A stretch of 64,000 nt of DNA from Mucinivorans sp036654415 (GTDB lineage: Bacteria; Bacteroidota; Bacteroidia; Bacteroidales; Rikenellaceae): NCBI GenBank assembly GCA_036654415.1, contig JAVVSB010000005.1, positions 8,118 through 72,117 on the forward strand. The letters are read 5' to 3'. Shown here piece by piece: positions 51,724-59,857 of the stretch. The notes beneath the pieces are model-generated. The model worked only from the letters and a program-made list of their open reading frames with translations. It was not told the DNA's origin and searched no databases. Each line of letters opens with the position of its first letter. The stretch's first letter is position 1. Both the position numbers and the translations under genes were made by a program.

Positions 51724-52850
51724 AACTCTTTGACTTGTGCTTCACTATGTGCAGCGGTAAGTGAAATTCTTATTCGTTCGGTACCTGCGGCAACGGTTGG
51801 TTGACGAATTGCAGTGACCCAAAAGCCAGCGTCTTTGAGTTTTTTTTCCAACTCTATGGCCCGAGAGGCTGAGTTAGCAATTATTGGTACAATTTGGGAC
51901 CGTCCATCCATGAGTTCAATAAGATGCCTTAGGTGGTCCCTTTCGGCTGAAAATCCAGCTACGCGGTCAATTATGAACTTTGACCATGAAAGGGTAATAG
52001 GTGGTAAAGCAGTACTGAATATAACTCCCTTTAATCTATTTATTAATAGTTCTTTATCTAAAGAACTGCATGCTACATATGCTCCAGCTGAGCATATGGC
52101 TTTGCCGAGTGTTGCCACCAAATAATCGACACGTAAATTCTTGACCGCGTGACATAAACCTTGTCCTGATTTGCCAAAAATAGCCATTGCATGGGCCTCG
52201 TCCACCACCAATGTAAAGTCGAACTCTATTTGCAACTGTGCTAAATCATTGAGTGGAGCTCTGTCGCCATCCATGCTGTAAAGGCTCTCTATAACCACAA
52301 CTATTCGTTTACCATGGTGTTTAATAAGCATTGTACGTAGGTTTTGCATATCGTTGTGTGCAAAACGAAACCAAGGACAATCGGATAGTTTTAAACCGTC
52401 AATCAAACTACTATGTACTAGTTTGTCGGCTAAAATCACGTCTTCACGCGAAGTTATAGCCCTTAATAGAGAGCTGTTAAGAATATATCCACTACTCAAA
52501 ACTAGTGCAGCTTCTGTCTGCATAAACGATGCAATTGATTGCTCTAATTCATTGTATTCAAACGAGTTCCCAGTCATAAGTCGTGATGATGGATTGCTCA
52601 TAACCATCTGGTGTGAGCGTGGAAGGCCATCAAAAAATTCATCTTGTAATTCCAGGCGCGAACTAAGACCCAGATAGTCGTTTGATGAGAAATTTACATA
52701 CTCATGCCCATTGTATATAATCATAGACCCCCTACACTCCGTAGTACGAAGTGTGCGCAAATTACCTTCAGCGAGCAATTTCTTCAGAACCAAAGAGTCT
52801 CTATTCAACGTGTGCACCTTCAACCATTTCACACGCTGCGACAGCGTCAC
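51705..52850 (-). CDS. bioF: 8-amino-7-oxononanoate synthase
   Basis: PLP enzyme of the alpha-oxoamine synthase family that joins pimeloyl-ACP and alanine. Motifs are NFSSNDYLGLSSRLELQ, the His in DKLVHSSLIDGL, DEAHAMAIFGKSGQG and the Schiff-base lysine in TLGKAICSAGAYV. The start is uncertain. GTG at 52850 gives 381 residues but overlaps the DUF2007 gene by 50 bases. GTG at 52832 or TTG at 52808 would reduce the overlap. Related enzymes make sulfonolipids from cysteate, but the biotin context makes biotin synthesis the likely role. Confidence 0.9.
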   Translation of the reverse strand: MTLSQRVKWLKVHTLNRDSLVLKKLLAEGNLRTLRTTECRGSMIIYNGHEYVNFSSNDYLGLSSRLELQDEFFDGLPRSHQMVMSNPSSRLMTGNSFEYNELEQSIASFMQTEAALVLSSGYILNSSLLRAITSREDVILADKLVHSSLIDGLKLSDCPWFRFAHNDMQNLRTMLIKHHGKRIVVVIESLYSMDGDRAPLNDLAQLQIEFDFTLVVDEAHAMAIFGKSGQGLCHAVKNLRVDYLVATLGKAICSAGAYVACSSLDKELLINRLKGVIFSTALPPITLSWSKFIIDRVAGFSAERDHLRHLIELMDGRSQIVPIIANSASRAIELEKKLKDAGFWVTAIRQPTVAAGTERIRISLTAAHSEAQVKELCKNIG

Positions 52851-53010
52851 ATAAATTCACACAGAGTGTTACCTGGTCGGTAAGGCTCCCTATCATCGAC
52901 GTTGCGTAGTCTCCGTTGACTTGGCATTTGATGCCGTTTTCACGTAATAGACCAGCATCTATATACGCCTCAGGTGGTGAGGAGTATCTCTTGATAACCA
53001 CTATTTTCAT
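52801..53010 (-). CDS. DUF2007-like small protein
   Basis: Protein of 69 residues with the simple beta-alpha-beta pattern of the DUF2007 family of putative signal-transducing proteins (MKIVVIKRYSSPPEAYIDAG...LLRENGIKCQVNGD). Its function is unknown. It overlaps comB by 41 bases upstream and bioF downstream, so it is embedded in the translation-coupled run of eight genes. No catalytic motif or membrane segment is seen. Confidence 0.75.
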   Translation of the reverse strand: MKIVVIKRYSSPPEAYIDAGLLRENGIKCQVNGDYATSMIGSLTDQVTLCVNLCDAVAACEMVEGAHVE

Positions 53011-53707
53011 TTCTTATAACTTTAGGTGTGCTTTTGAATATATCTTCTTGTAAACAGTATGCAACATCGTCAGCTAATCCTCCATCTATTATTTGATTGT
53101 AATGGCGACAGTGGCGTAGAGCAACTCGTAAATTACCTTTATATTTTATGTATAAATCGGCCATTACCCATGCAAAATCACCTAAATGGTAGCCTTCTAA
53201 GGCTAATTCACCAGCCATAAGCCCAGCGCACAAACCATCTTCCATGGTAAAAAAATTCTTACGTCCAGCACAAATGATAACCACATTTAATTGTGTGTCA
53301 ATCACTTTACGCACTATGGCGCGGGCGTTCAGCAAAGAACCTATATAGAGTTCTGCGGCCTCTTTGGCTACATTGATGGTTCGAGTACCATTAGTGGTGC
53401 TCATGATGATTGTCTGTTCTTCAATTGCTTGACGAGTATATTTTAGTGGCGAATTATCTAAATCAAACCCTTCGATAAGTCGTGTCTTGCGTTCGCCACC
53501 AAGCAAAGTACTCTCTGGTGACAGTTTATCCTGCAACTCGTGACACTCTTGAATTGAGGTGACTGGAATAATGCGCCTGGCTCCATTTTCCATAGCGGTG
53601 CACATAACCGAAGTGGCTCTAAAAACATCAATTACTACGGCTACACACCCCTCAACTCTATCAGGTGTAACCTCTGCTGCTGAGCCATATACTTCTACAG
53701 TTCTCAT
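52970..53707 (-). CDS. comB: 2-phosphosulfolactate phosphatase (ComB-like)
   Basis: Protein of 245 residues of the ComB family, which removes phosphate from (2R)-phosphosulfolactate to give sulfolactate. Family segments are VVIDVFRATSVMCTAMENGA, GGERKTRLIEGFDLDNSP, and STTNGTRTI. In methanogens this belongs to coenzyme M synthesis and in Bacillus to spore sulfolactate. Here no ComA-like gene is near. A role in sulfonate or sulfonolipid metabolism is possible but only inferred. It overlaps argF by 4 bases and DUF2007 by 41. Confidence 0.87.
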   Translation of the reverse strand: MRTVEVYGSAAEVTPDRVEGCVAVVIDVFRATSVMCTAMENGARRIIPVTSIQECHELQDKLSPESTLLGGERKTRLIEGFDLDNSPLKYTRQAIEEQTIIMSTTNGTRTINVAKEAAELYIGSLLNARAIVRKVIDTQLNVVIICAGRKNFFTMEDGLCAGLMAGELALEGYHLGDFAWVMADLYIKYKGNLRVALRHCRHYNQIIDGGLADDVAYCLQEDIFKSTPKVIRNENSGYQEILLTT

Positions 53708-54672
53708 TGGAAAGAGGCCACCATTGCGGCTTTTATGGTGTGAAGTCTATTTTCGGCTTGGTCAAACACTACACTTGCAGGACTTTCAAAAACCTCGTTT
53801 GTAACCTCCATTTCGCTGAGGCCAAATTGGTCTAAAATATCTTTGGCCACCTTGGTTTCAGTGTCGTGGAAGGCTGGTAAACAATGCAAAAATTTACAGT
53901 TTTTATTGCCAGTAAGTTCCATTACTTTTGCATTAACTTGGTATGGCGTAAGTAGCTCAATGCGTTCCTTCCATAACTCTTTAGGTTCACCCATCGAGAC
54001 CCAAACATCGGTATAAATAAAATCAGCTCCAGAAACAGCCTTAGCAACATCGGTTGTGATGGTGATTTGTGCGCCATCTTTGCGTAGTTGCCCCACTAGT
54101 TCAGAGGCTGGGAAGTAGGATTCAGGTGTGGCGGCAGAGTAGTGCATACCCATTTTTGCACAACCAACCATCAAAGATAAGGCAACGTTATTGTCGGCTG
54201 TACCCATAAAACAGACTTTAATCTGTTCTAAAGGTTTGGAACAGTGCTCTTTTATGGTTAATAAATCGGCTAAGAACTGAGTAGGATGAGCCTCATTGGT
54301 CAGTCCGTTCCACACAGGGACTCCTGAATAGGTGGCCAGTTGTTCAACAATTTGTTGGCCATAGCCACGATATTCTATGCCGTCATACATACGCCCCAAT
54401 ACGCGAGCGGAGTCTTTTACTGACTCTTTAACATTGATTTGTGAACCCTGCGAACCGATATAGGTGGTAAAAGCCCCTTGGTCGGCTGCCGCCACTTCAA
54501 AAGCACAACGTGTACGGGTACTGTCTTTCTCGAAAATAAGCGCGAAATTTTTACCACATAGTGTTTTTAGCTCTCGTCCCTGCTTTTTGTCAGCCTTGAG
54601 TTTTTGAGCTAAAATTATAAGATGTTCTATTTCAGCTTTTTTGAGTGGTGCTATTGCAAGAAGATGTCTCAT
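53704..54672 (-). CDS. argF: Ornithine carbamoyltransferase
   Basis: Transfers carbamoyl from carbamoyl phosphate to ornithine, giving citrulline. 322 residues. The carbamoyl-phosphate motif is EKDSTRTRCAFE (STRTR at 51-55) and the ornithine side carries DVWVSMGE (the SMG loop) and HCLPAFHD. These mark a true ornithine enzyme rather than the acetyl- or succinylornithine enzymes frequent in Bacteroidota. It could be biosynthetic or serve arginine breakdown (arcB), as the sequence alone does not decide. It begins in the last bases of alaS (TAATG). Confidence 0.9.
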   Translation of the reverse strand: MRHLLAIAPLKKAEIEHLIILAQKLKADKKQGRELKTLCGKNFALIFEKDSTRTRCAFEVAAADQGAFTTYIGSQGSQINVKESVKDSARVLGRMYDGIEYRGYGQQIVEQLATYSGVPVWNGLTNEAHPTQFLADLLTIKEHCSKPLEQIKVCFMGTADNNVALSLMVGCAKMGMHYSAATPESYFPASELVGQLRKDGAQITITTDVAKAVSGADFIYTDVWVSMGEPKELWKERIELLTPYQVNAKVMELTGNKNCKFLHCLPAFHDTETKVAKDILDQFGLSEMEVTNEVFESPASVVFDQAENRLHTIKAAMVASFQ

Positions 54673-57278
54673 TATAATTTGGATTTTATTATTGCTACGG
54701 CCGCTTTTATGGCATCATTCATACCCGAAGGATTTTTCCCTCCTGCCGTTGCGTAGAATGGTTGTCCGCCGCCACCGCCATCAATATATTTGGCCGCCTC
54801 GCGTACTATGGACCCTGCATTAAGCCCTAGGGCTACTGCTGACTCGCTGAGCTGTACGGTGAGCATTGGTTTTTGGCCGTAGCAACTACCAAAGACGATG
54901 GCCACATCTTTGACATTGTTTTTAATTTCCACAGCACAGTAACGAATAGATTCGGGAATAATGTCTACCAGCTTGGATATAATACTAAAGCCGTTTACTA
55001 TTTCGGCATCATTTGTAAATTCGTCAATCAGGTATTTATCACGTGCGGCACGTACCTGGTCGAGTTTTTGGGCTACTTCGGCATTCTCGTGCGCCATTTT
55101 TTCAATACTCTCCACGAATTTATTACTGCCTAAAGCTTTACTTAGTTGAGTGAGCATATCGGTTTGAGAGTAACCCTGTTCCTCGGCGCGCAAGCCAGTG
55201 ATTGCCTCTATACGACGAATGCCAGCCGACGAAGAACCCTCGCTTGTGATTCTAAAAAGACCAAGATTACCTGTAGCACGGCTATGGATACCTCCGCATA
55301 GCTCTACGCTATTGCCAAAGCTAATTACACGTACCGTTTGGCCATATTTCTCACCAAAGAGCATCTTGGCTCCTGTAGTGCGAGCCTGCTCCATTGGGCA
55401 ATCTCTCTGTTCGGACAGCGGGTGGTTTGCCCGAATTTGTTCATTAACTAAATATTCCACATGACGTAGTTCTTCGGCGGTGACTTTTTGAAAGTGTGAA
55501 AAATCGAAACGTAAATAGTCTGGTGTAACCAACGACCCTTTTTGCTCAATATGCTGACCTAAAACTTTGCATAGGGCATCGTGAAGCAGGTGAGTGGCTG
55601 TGTGGTTGGCAGCACTCATATCGCGGCGTTGGGTATTGACCACCGCCTCAAAACTCACAGCCATATTCTCGGGCAGAACTTCAACAATATGTACCGTTAG
55701 GTTATTCTCTTTTAGGGTGTCAACGATGGCTATTTTTTCGTTGTTCGACTCAATATAGCCAGTGTCGCCCACTTGTCCGCCACTGTTTCCGTAGAAAGGG
55801 GTGAAGTCGAAGACCAGTTGATAGATGGTTTTGCTCTTGCTTTTCACGCGGCGGTAGCGCGCAATACGGACCTCGTATTTAGAGTAGTCGTAGCCCACAA
55901 ATTGGCTGTGGGTAATGGGTATTAGTTCAACCCAATCATCTGTTTCCAAGGCTGCGGCTCCACGCGAACGTTCTTTTTGAACCTTAAGTTCAGCCTCGAA
56001 GGCTGACATATCTACCGTGGCATCATTTTCACGAGCGATGAGCTCCGTAAGGTCAATGGGAAAACCGTAAGTGTCGTAGAGCAAAAAGGCATCCTTGCCG
56101 CTGATTTTGCCGTTTGATTTGTGTAAAATATTATCCAATAGTACAATACCAGTAGACAGGGTCTTAAGGAATGCACTCTCTTCTTCAAAGATAACCTTTT
56201 CGATAAGTTCTTTTTGACCTCTTAGCTCAGGGAATTGAGTTCCCATTTGGTCCACCAGCGTGGCGACCATCTTATTGATAAAAGGTATACGCATATCAAG
56301 ATAAGTATATCCGTAACGTACGGCGCGACGCAAAATGCGACGAATAACATAACCAGCTTTGACATTACTGGGTAGTTGTCCATCGGCAATAGAGAAAGCT
56401 ATGGCGCGCAGATGGTCGGCAATGACACGCATGGCTACATCTGAGGCAGGTTCCTGTCCATACTCTTTCCCACTCAGACGAGCTATACACTGTAGTAGAG
56501 GCTGGAAAACGTCTGTGTCGTAGTTAGATTTAACACCTTGAATAATCATACACAACCGCTCGAAGCCCATACCCGTGTCTACATGTTCCGATGGCAGAGG
56601 TTCCAAAGCACCACCTACTTTACGGTTAAACTGCATAAAGACTAGATTCCAAATTTCGATAACCTGTGGGTCAGACTTGTTTACCAACGAGGCTCCATCA
56701 ACTAACTCGCGCTCGCGAGTGTCTCGCAGGTCAAAATGTATCTCCGAGCAGGGACCGCAAGGGCCTGTTTCACCCATTTCCCAGAAATTATCTTTTTTGT
56801 TCCCCATTAATATGTGCTCTTTGGGCAGATATTTAGCCCACATATCATAGGCCTGCTGGTCAAAACCAACACCCTCGTCTGGATATCCCTCAAAGACCGT
56901 AGCGTAGATTCTATCCTTGGGCAGTTTATAGACCTCTGTGAGTAGTTCCCAGGCCCAATCTATGGCCTCGCGTTTGAAATAGTCGCCAAAGCTCCAGTTG
57001 CCCAACATCTCAAACATAGTATGGTGGTAGGTGTCATGCCCTACCTCCTCAAGGTCGTTGTGTTTACCGCTCACCCGCAGGCATTTTTGAGAGTCCGAGG
57101 CACGTGGAGTCCGAGGCTGTTCGTTGCCTAAGAATATATCTTTAAACTGGTTCATGCCTGCGTTGGTGAACATAAGTGTGGGGTCATTTTTGACCACCAT
57201 AGGGGCCGAGGGGACGATTGTATGGGCCTTAGATTTGAAAAAATCAAGGAAAGTTTGGCGAATTTCTTGTGAGTTCAT
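54672..57278 (-). CDS. alaS: Alanyl-tRNA synthetase
   Basis: Class II synthetase of 868 residues. The ATG at 57278 gives MNSQEIRQTFLDFFKSK, the normal family start. Longer starts at 57296 and 57374 are possible, but a -7 box lies between them. The core motifs are TLMFTNAGMNQFKDIFLG and DSQKCLRVSGKHNDLEEVG. The editing site is HTATHLLHDAL with CGGIH, and a C-Ala domain lies at the end. It heads an eight-gene run with overlaps at each junction (argF, comB, DUF2007, bioF, bioG, bioC, bioD). Confidence 0.95.
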   Translation of the reverse strand: MNSQEIRQTFLDFFKSKAHTIVPSAPMVVKNDPTLMFTNAGMNQFKDIFLGNEQPRTPRASDSQKCLRVSGKHNDLEEVGHDTYHHTMFEMLGNWSFGDYFKREAIDWAWELLTEVYKLPKDRIYATVFEGYPDEGVGFDQQAYDMWAKYLPKEHILMGNKKDNFWEMGETGPCGPCSEIHFDLRDTRERELVDGASLVNKSDPQVIEIWNLVFMQFNRKVGGALEPLPSEHVDTGMGFERLCMIIQGVKSNYDTDVFQPLLQCIARLSGKEYGQEPASDVAMRVIADHLRAIAFSIADGQLPSNVKAGYVIRRILRRAVRYGYTYLDMRIPFINKMVATLVDQMGTQFPELRGQKELIEKVIFEEESAFLKTLSTGIVLLDNILHKSNGKISGKDAFLLYDTYGFPIDLTELIARENDATVDMSAFEAELKVQKERSRGAAALETDDWVELIPITHSQFVGYDYSKYEVRIARYRRVKSKSKTIYQLVFDFTPFYGNSGGQVGDTGYIESNNEKIAIVDTLKENNLTVHIVEVLPENMAVSFEAVVNTQRRDMSAANHTATHLLHDALCKVLGQHIEQKGSLVTPDYLRFDFSHFQKVTAEELRHVEYLVNEQIRANHPLSEQRDCPMEQARTTGAKMLFGEKYGQTVRVISFGNSVELCGGIHSRATGNLGLFRITSEGSSSAGIRRIEAITGLRAEEQGYSQTDMLTQLSKALGSNKFVESIEKMAHENAEVAQKLDQVRAARDKYLIDEFTNDAEIVNGFSIISKLVDIIPESIRYCAVEIKNNVKDVAIVFGSCYGQKPMLTVQLSESAVALGLNAGSIVREAAKYIDGGGGGQPFYATAGGKNPSGMNDAIKAAVAIIKSKL

Positions 57279-57312
57279 AAGAATTTTTAGCTTCATAACG
57301 TTAATTAATGGG

Positions 57313-57330
57313 CAAAAATAACTATTTTTG
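57313..57330. promoter_or_regulatory. Back-to-back divergent promoter of alaS and the M23 pair
   Basis: CAAAAATA (57313-57320, minus-strand -7 TATTTTTG) and TATTTTTG (57323-57330, plus strand) are separated by only 2 bases. The 18-base module differs by a single base from that at 47184-47201. The plus box overlaps a TTG at 57328, which favours the ATG at 57349 for the M23 gene. Confidence 0.75.
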
Positions 57331-57348
57331 TCGGATATAGCAATAAAA

Positions 57349-58317
57349 ATGTCACAGCAGATAAATACAGCCACTTCGCAATTGCACTATTATTTGCGGC
57401 AAAATTTCGTTTTGCCGCTGCGTATGTGGCTTTATAGATTCTTGCATCGAACGTTGGCTATTTTGATTATAGCTTTAGTTCTCAACTTTTTTTTCTCTTA
57501 TCTTTTCTACACTCCCAAGATGTGGGCCCTGCGTGCGCGCAATAACCAAATTGTGGCTCAGTATGAACAGCTCAACCGCAGAATAGAGGTTTCGATGGGT
57601 GAACTGGAGCAGATAAAAAGCCACGATAGGGACCTCTACCGCTCAATTTTTGCAGCCGATACCATTTCCACTCCATGGTTATGGAACTCTTATCCTGAGT
57701 CGCGTTATGAGAATATTGGTTTTGGACGTTATGCCTCTTTGATGAACTCTTCGGCCGAGAGCTTGGATGTGCTCTCGCGTATGATATATAGTCAATCCAT
57801 TTCGCTAGATCAAATAGAGTATTACTCAATGACTAAGGATGTGATGATGGAGCACCTACCAACCATCTGGCCCATGGATAAGAATCGTATTCGAGGCCGG
57901 ATTGGGGCTTTTGGCTCGCGTGTGGACCCTGTCTATCGCTCCATCCGTTTCCATCAGGGGATAGATATGGGTGGCACAACTGGGCTACCCATTTATGCAA
58001 CGGGGAACGGCCAGGTGATAGCCAAACACGAATCGGGCTACGGCCTTCAGGTGATGATAGACCATAACTTTGGTTACAAGACACGTTATGCCCACCTAAG
58101 CCGCATATTGGTACAACCAGGACAGTGGGTTAAACGTGGAGAAAAAATAGGTGAAATGGGTAGTACTGGTAAGTCAACGGGGACCCACCTTCACTATGAG
58201 GTTATCTTTCGTGGTAAGCCAGTGAATCCGATAAATTACCTAAGCCGTGATATGTCGAGCGACGAGTTCCGCGAAATTATCCAGAATGCAAGGGCTACAA
58301 CTTTTGAAAAAGACTAA
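57349..58317 (+). CDS. M23 peptidase (LytM domain), membrane-anchored, active type
   Basis: Cell-wall endopeptidase of 322 residues. One membrane helix (about 35-57, LAILIIALVLNFFFSYLFY), a periplasmic coiled coil, then the LytM domain. Zinc ligands and catalytic His are complete: H202 and D206 (HQGID), H249 (YAHL), H280 and H282 (HLHYE). It likely cuts peptidoglycan cross-links during growth or division. The ATG at 57349 follows the -7 box; an upstream TTG lies inside the promoter. A paralogue starts at the very next base after its stop. Confidence 0.9.
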   Translation: MSQQINTATSQLHYYLRQNFVLPLRMWLYRFLHRTLAILIIALVLNFFFSYLFYTPKMWALRARNNQIVAQYEQLNRRIEVSMGELEQIKSHDRDLYRSIFAADTISTPWLWNSYPESRYENIGFGRYASLMNSSAESLDVLSRMIYSQSISLDQIEYYSMTKDVMMEHLPTIWPMDKNRIRGRIGAFGSRVDPVYRSIRFHQGIDMGGTTGLPIYATGNGQVIAKHESGYGLQVMIDHNFGYKTRYAHLSRILVQPGQWVKRGEKIGEMGSTGKSTGTHLHYEVIFRGKPVNPINYLSRDMSSDEFREIIQNARATTFEKD

Positions 58318-59232
58318 ATGAAATTTAAAATAAAGAGCCTTTGGAGTAAATGGCTATTGGGGTTTCTCTCAACTGTGGTTACCGTTGTGATATACTATAT
58401 GATATTCTCCTATTTCTTTGATACCCCCATCGAGTATGAACTCAAGCAGAGTAGTGAACGTCTGTCCACTACGCTGCGAACAATGAATTCTCGTTATGAT
58501 TCAATGCAGATGGTGCTACGTAATTTGGAACAACGAGACAAAAGTATTTATGAGATAATTTTTGAGTACAATCCTTATAAAACAGATTCAACGGCAATAG
58601 AGCAGTTGGCTCGAGAGCAGACTTATCAAGGGCTCTCAAATGCTCAGTTGGGTATTCTCTTTGAGGCTAAACTCTCTTCTCTGTCGCAGCAGACAGCACT
58701 TGAAAACAATAGTATAGATACGCTTTTGCGGCGTTTTTACGACAATCAGAACCGAATCAATGCTATTCCTTCGATTCAACCAATTGACAACCCCAAATTA
58801 ACGTTGCTCACCTCTAATTTTGGTCGGAGCATACAGCCATTCTATAAGACTATTCATTACCATACTGGTATTGATTATTCGGTGGCCGAGGGGACAGCTG
58901 TCTTTGCTACGGCCGATGGCTATGTGCAGGAGATAACCACTCGAGGTAGTAGTACGGGGCTTAGTATGACAGTGGTTCATGCCAATGGCATAGAGACCTT
59001 TTATGCCAACCTGTCTAAAACTTTTGGACAGGTTGGCTCGCGTGTGGCGCGTGGCGATGTAATAGCTTTTTCTGGTAACACAGGGCTCTCTTCTGCGCCA
59101 CATTTGCACTACGAGGTGCGTAAAAATGGTAAGGCAGTCAATCCTCTGTCCTACTTCTTTGTAGAGTTGGACATTGACCAAAGCCAGAGGATGGAGCAGA
59201 TAGCGCGACGTGGAATGCAGTCATTTGATTAA
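58318..59232 (+). CDS. M23 peptidase paralogue with one catalytic His replaced
   Basis: 304 residues with the same layout as the gene before it: membrane helix (about 14-35), coiled coil and LytM domain. H182, D186 (HTGID), H262 and H264 (HLHYE) keep the zinc site. The position of the partner's H249 is N231 (FYANLSK instead of RYAHLSR). Zinc may still bind, but hydrolysis is probably impaired, which suggests a regulatory or scaffold partner as for the EnvC/NlpD type. The start follows the preceding stop directly (TAAATG). Confidence 0.88.
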   Translation: MKFKIKSLWSKWLLGFLSTVVTVVIYYMIFSYFFDTPIEYELKQSSERLSTTLRTMNSRYDSMQMVLRNLEQRDKSIYEIIFEYNPYKTDSTAIEQLAREQTYQGLSNAQLGILFEAKLSSLSQQTALENNSIDTLLRRFYDNQNRINAIPSIQPIDNPKLTLLTSNFGRSIQPFYKTIHYHTGIDYSVAEGTAVFATADGYVQEITTRGSSTGLSMTVVHANGIETFYANLSKTFGQVGSRVARGDVIAFSGNTGLSSAPHLHYEVRKNGKAVNPLSYFFVELDIDQSQRMEQIARRGMQSFD

Positions 59233-59242
59233 AATAATAATT

Positions 59243-59854
59243 ATGTTAAAAAAAATATTTCTCCTCTTGATGACACTAATCTCAGTGGGAGCTATGGCCG
59301 ATAGCCACTCTTTCGATATTCTTGAATCTCTGAGTAGGCGTTTTAATGGATACTCGGCCTACAGGATAGATTTTAGGGTCTCCGTAGAGGGGCAACAGGG
59401 AAGCGTGGGCGGACATATCATAGTTAGCGGATGTAAGTTTGTCATGAGGGCAGCTGCCATGGAGAACTATTATGATGGGACAACGCTCTGGAGTTATGAC
59501 CGTCAGGCTAACCGTGTGGACGTAAAGTCACTTAAGTCCTCGGACCCGAATGTAATGATGAACCTCAGTAAACTCATGGCCGTGGACATGACCTACTTCA
59601 ACCATAGGATGGTGGATGATGGTACAAAATGGAGTGTAGTGGAGTTGACTCCCAAAGCCCAGATTGATGAGTATAGCTCTATACTCATATACGTAGACCC
59701 ATTATCGAAAGATCCTTGTAAAATAAAAGTGATGGGGCAGGAACAGTTAATTATTTCCATTGGTCGGGTGCAGCCAAATGTGGTTGTTGCCAAAGACACT
59801 TTCCGTTTTGATGCTTCAAAATATAAGGACGTAGAGATAGTAGATTTTAGATAA
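59243..59854 (+). CDS. LolA-like outer-membrane lipoprotein carrier
   Basis: Predicted periplasmic protein of 203 residues. A signal peptide (LKKIFLLLMTLISVGAMA) is followed by the LolA-type curved sheet, with FRVSVEGQQGSVGGHIIVSG, WSYDRQANRVDVKSL, and PCKIKVMGQ. The ATG at 59243 is used, because the longer frame (59210) starts inside the M23 gene without a signal peptide. It shuttles lipoproteins from the inner to the outer membrane. It lies between the M23 pair and an FAD dehydrogenase. Sequence similarity to LolA is modest. Confidence 0.75.
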   Translation: MLKKIFLLLMTLISVGAMADSHSFDILESLSRRFNGYSAYRIDFRVSVEGQQGSVGGHIIVSGCKFVMRAAAMENYYDGTTLWSYDRQANRVDVKSLKSSDPNVMMNLSKLMAVDMTYFNHRMVDDGTKWSVVELTPKAQIDEYSSILIYVDPLSKDPCKIKVMGQEQLIISIGRVQPNVVVAKDTFRFDASKYKDVEIVDFR

Positions 59855-59857
59855 ATT

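Noticed and set aside
51705..52850. bioF as cysteate acyltransferase of sulfonolipid synthesis
   Set aside because: The family relation and the ComB neighbour suggested it, but its place in bioF-bioG-bioC-bioD makes biotin synthesis far more likely.
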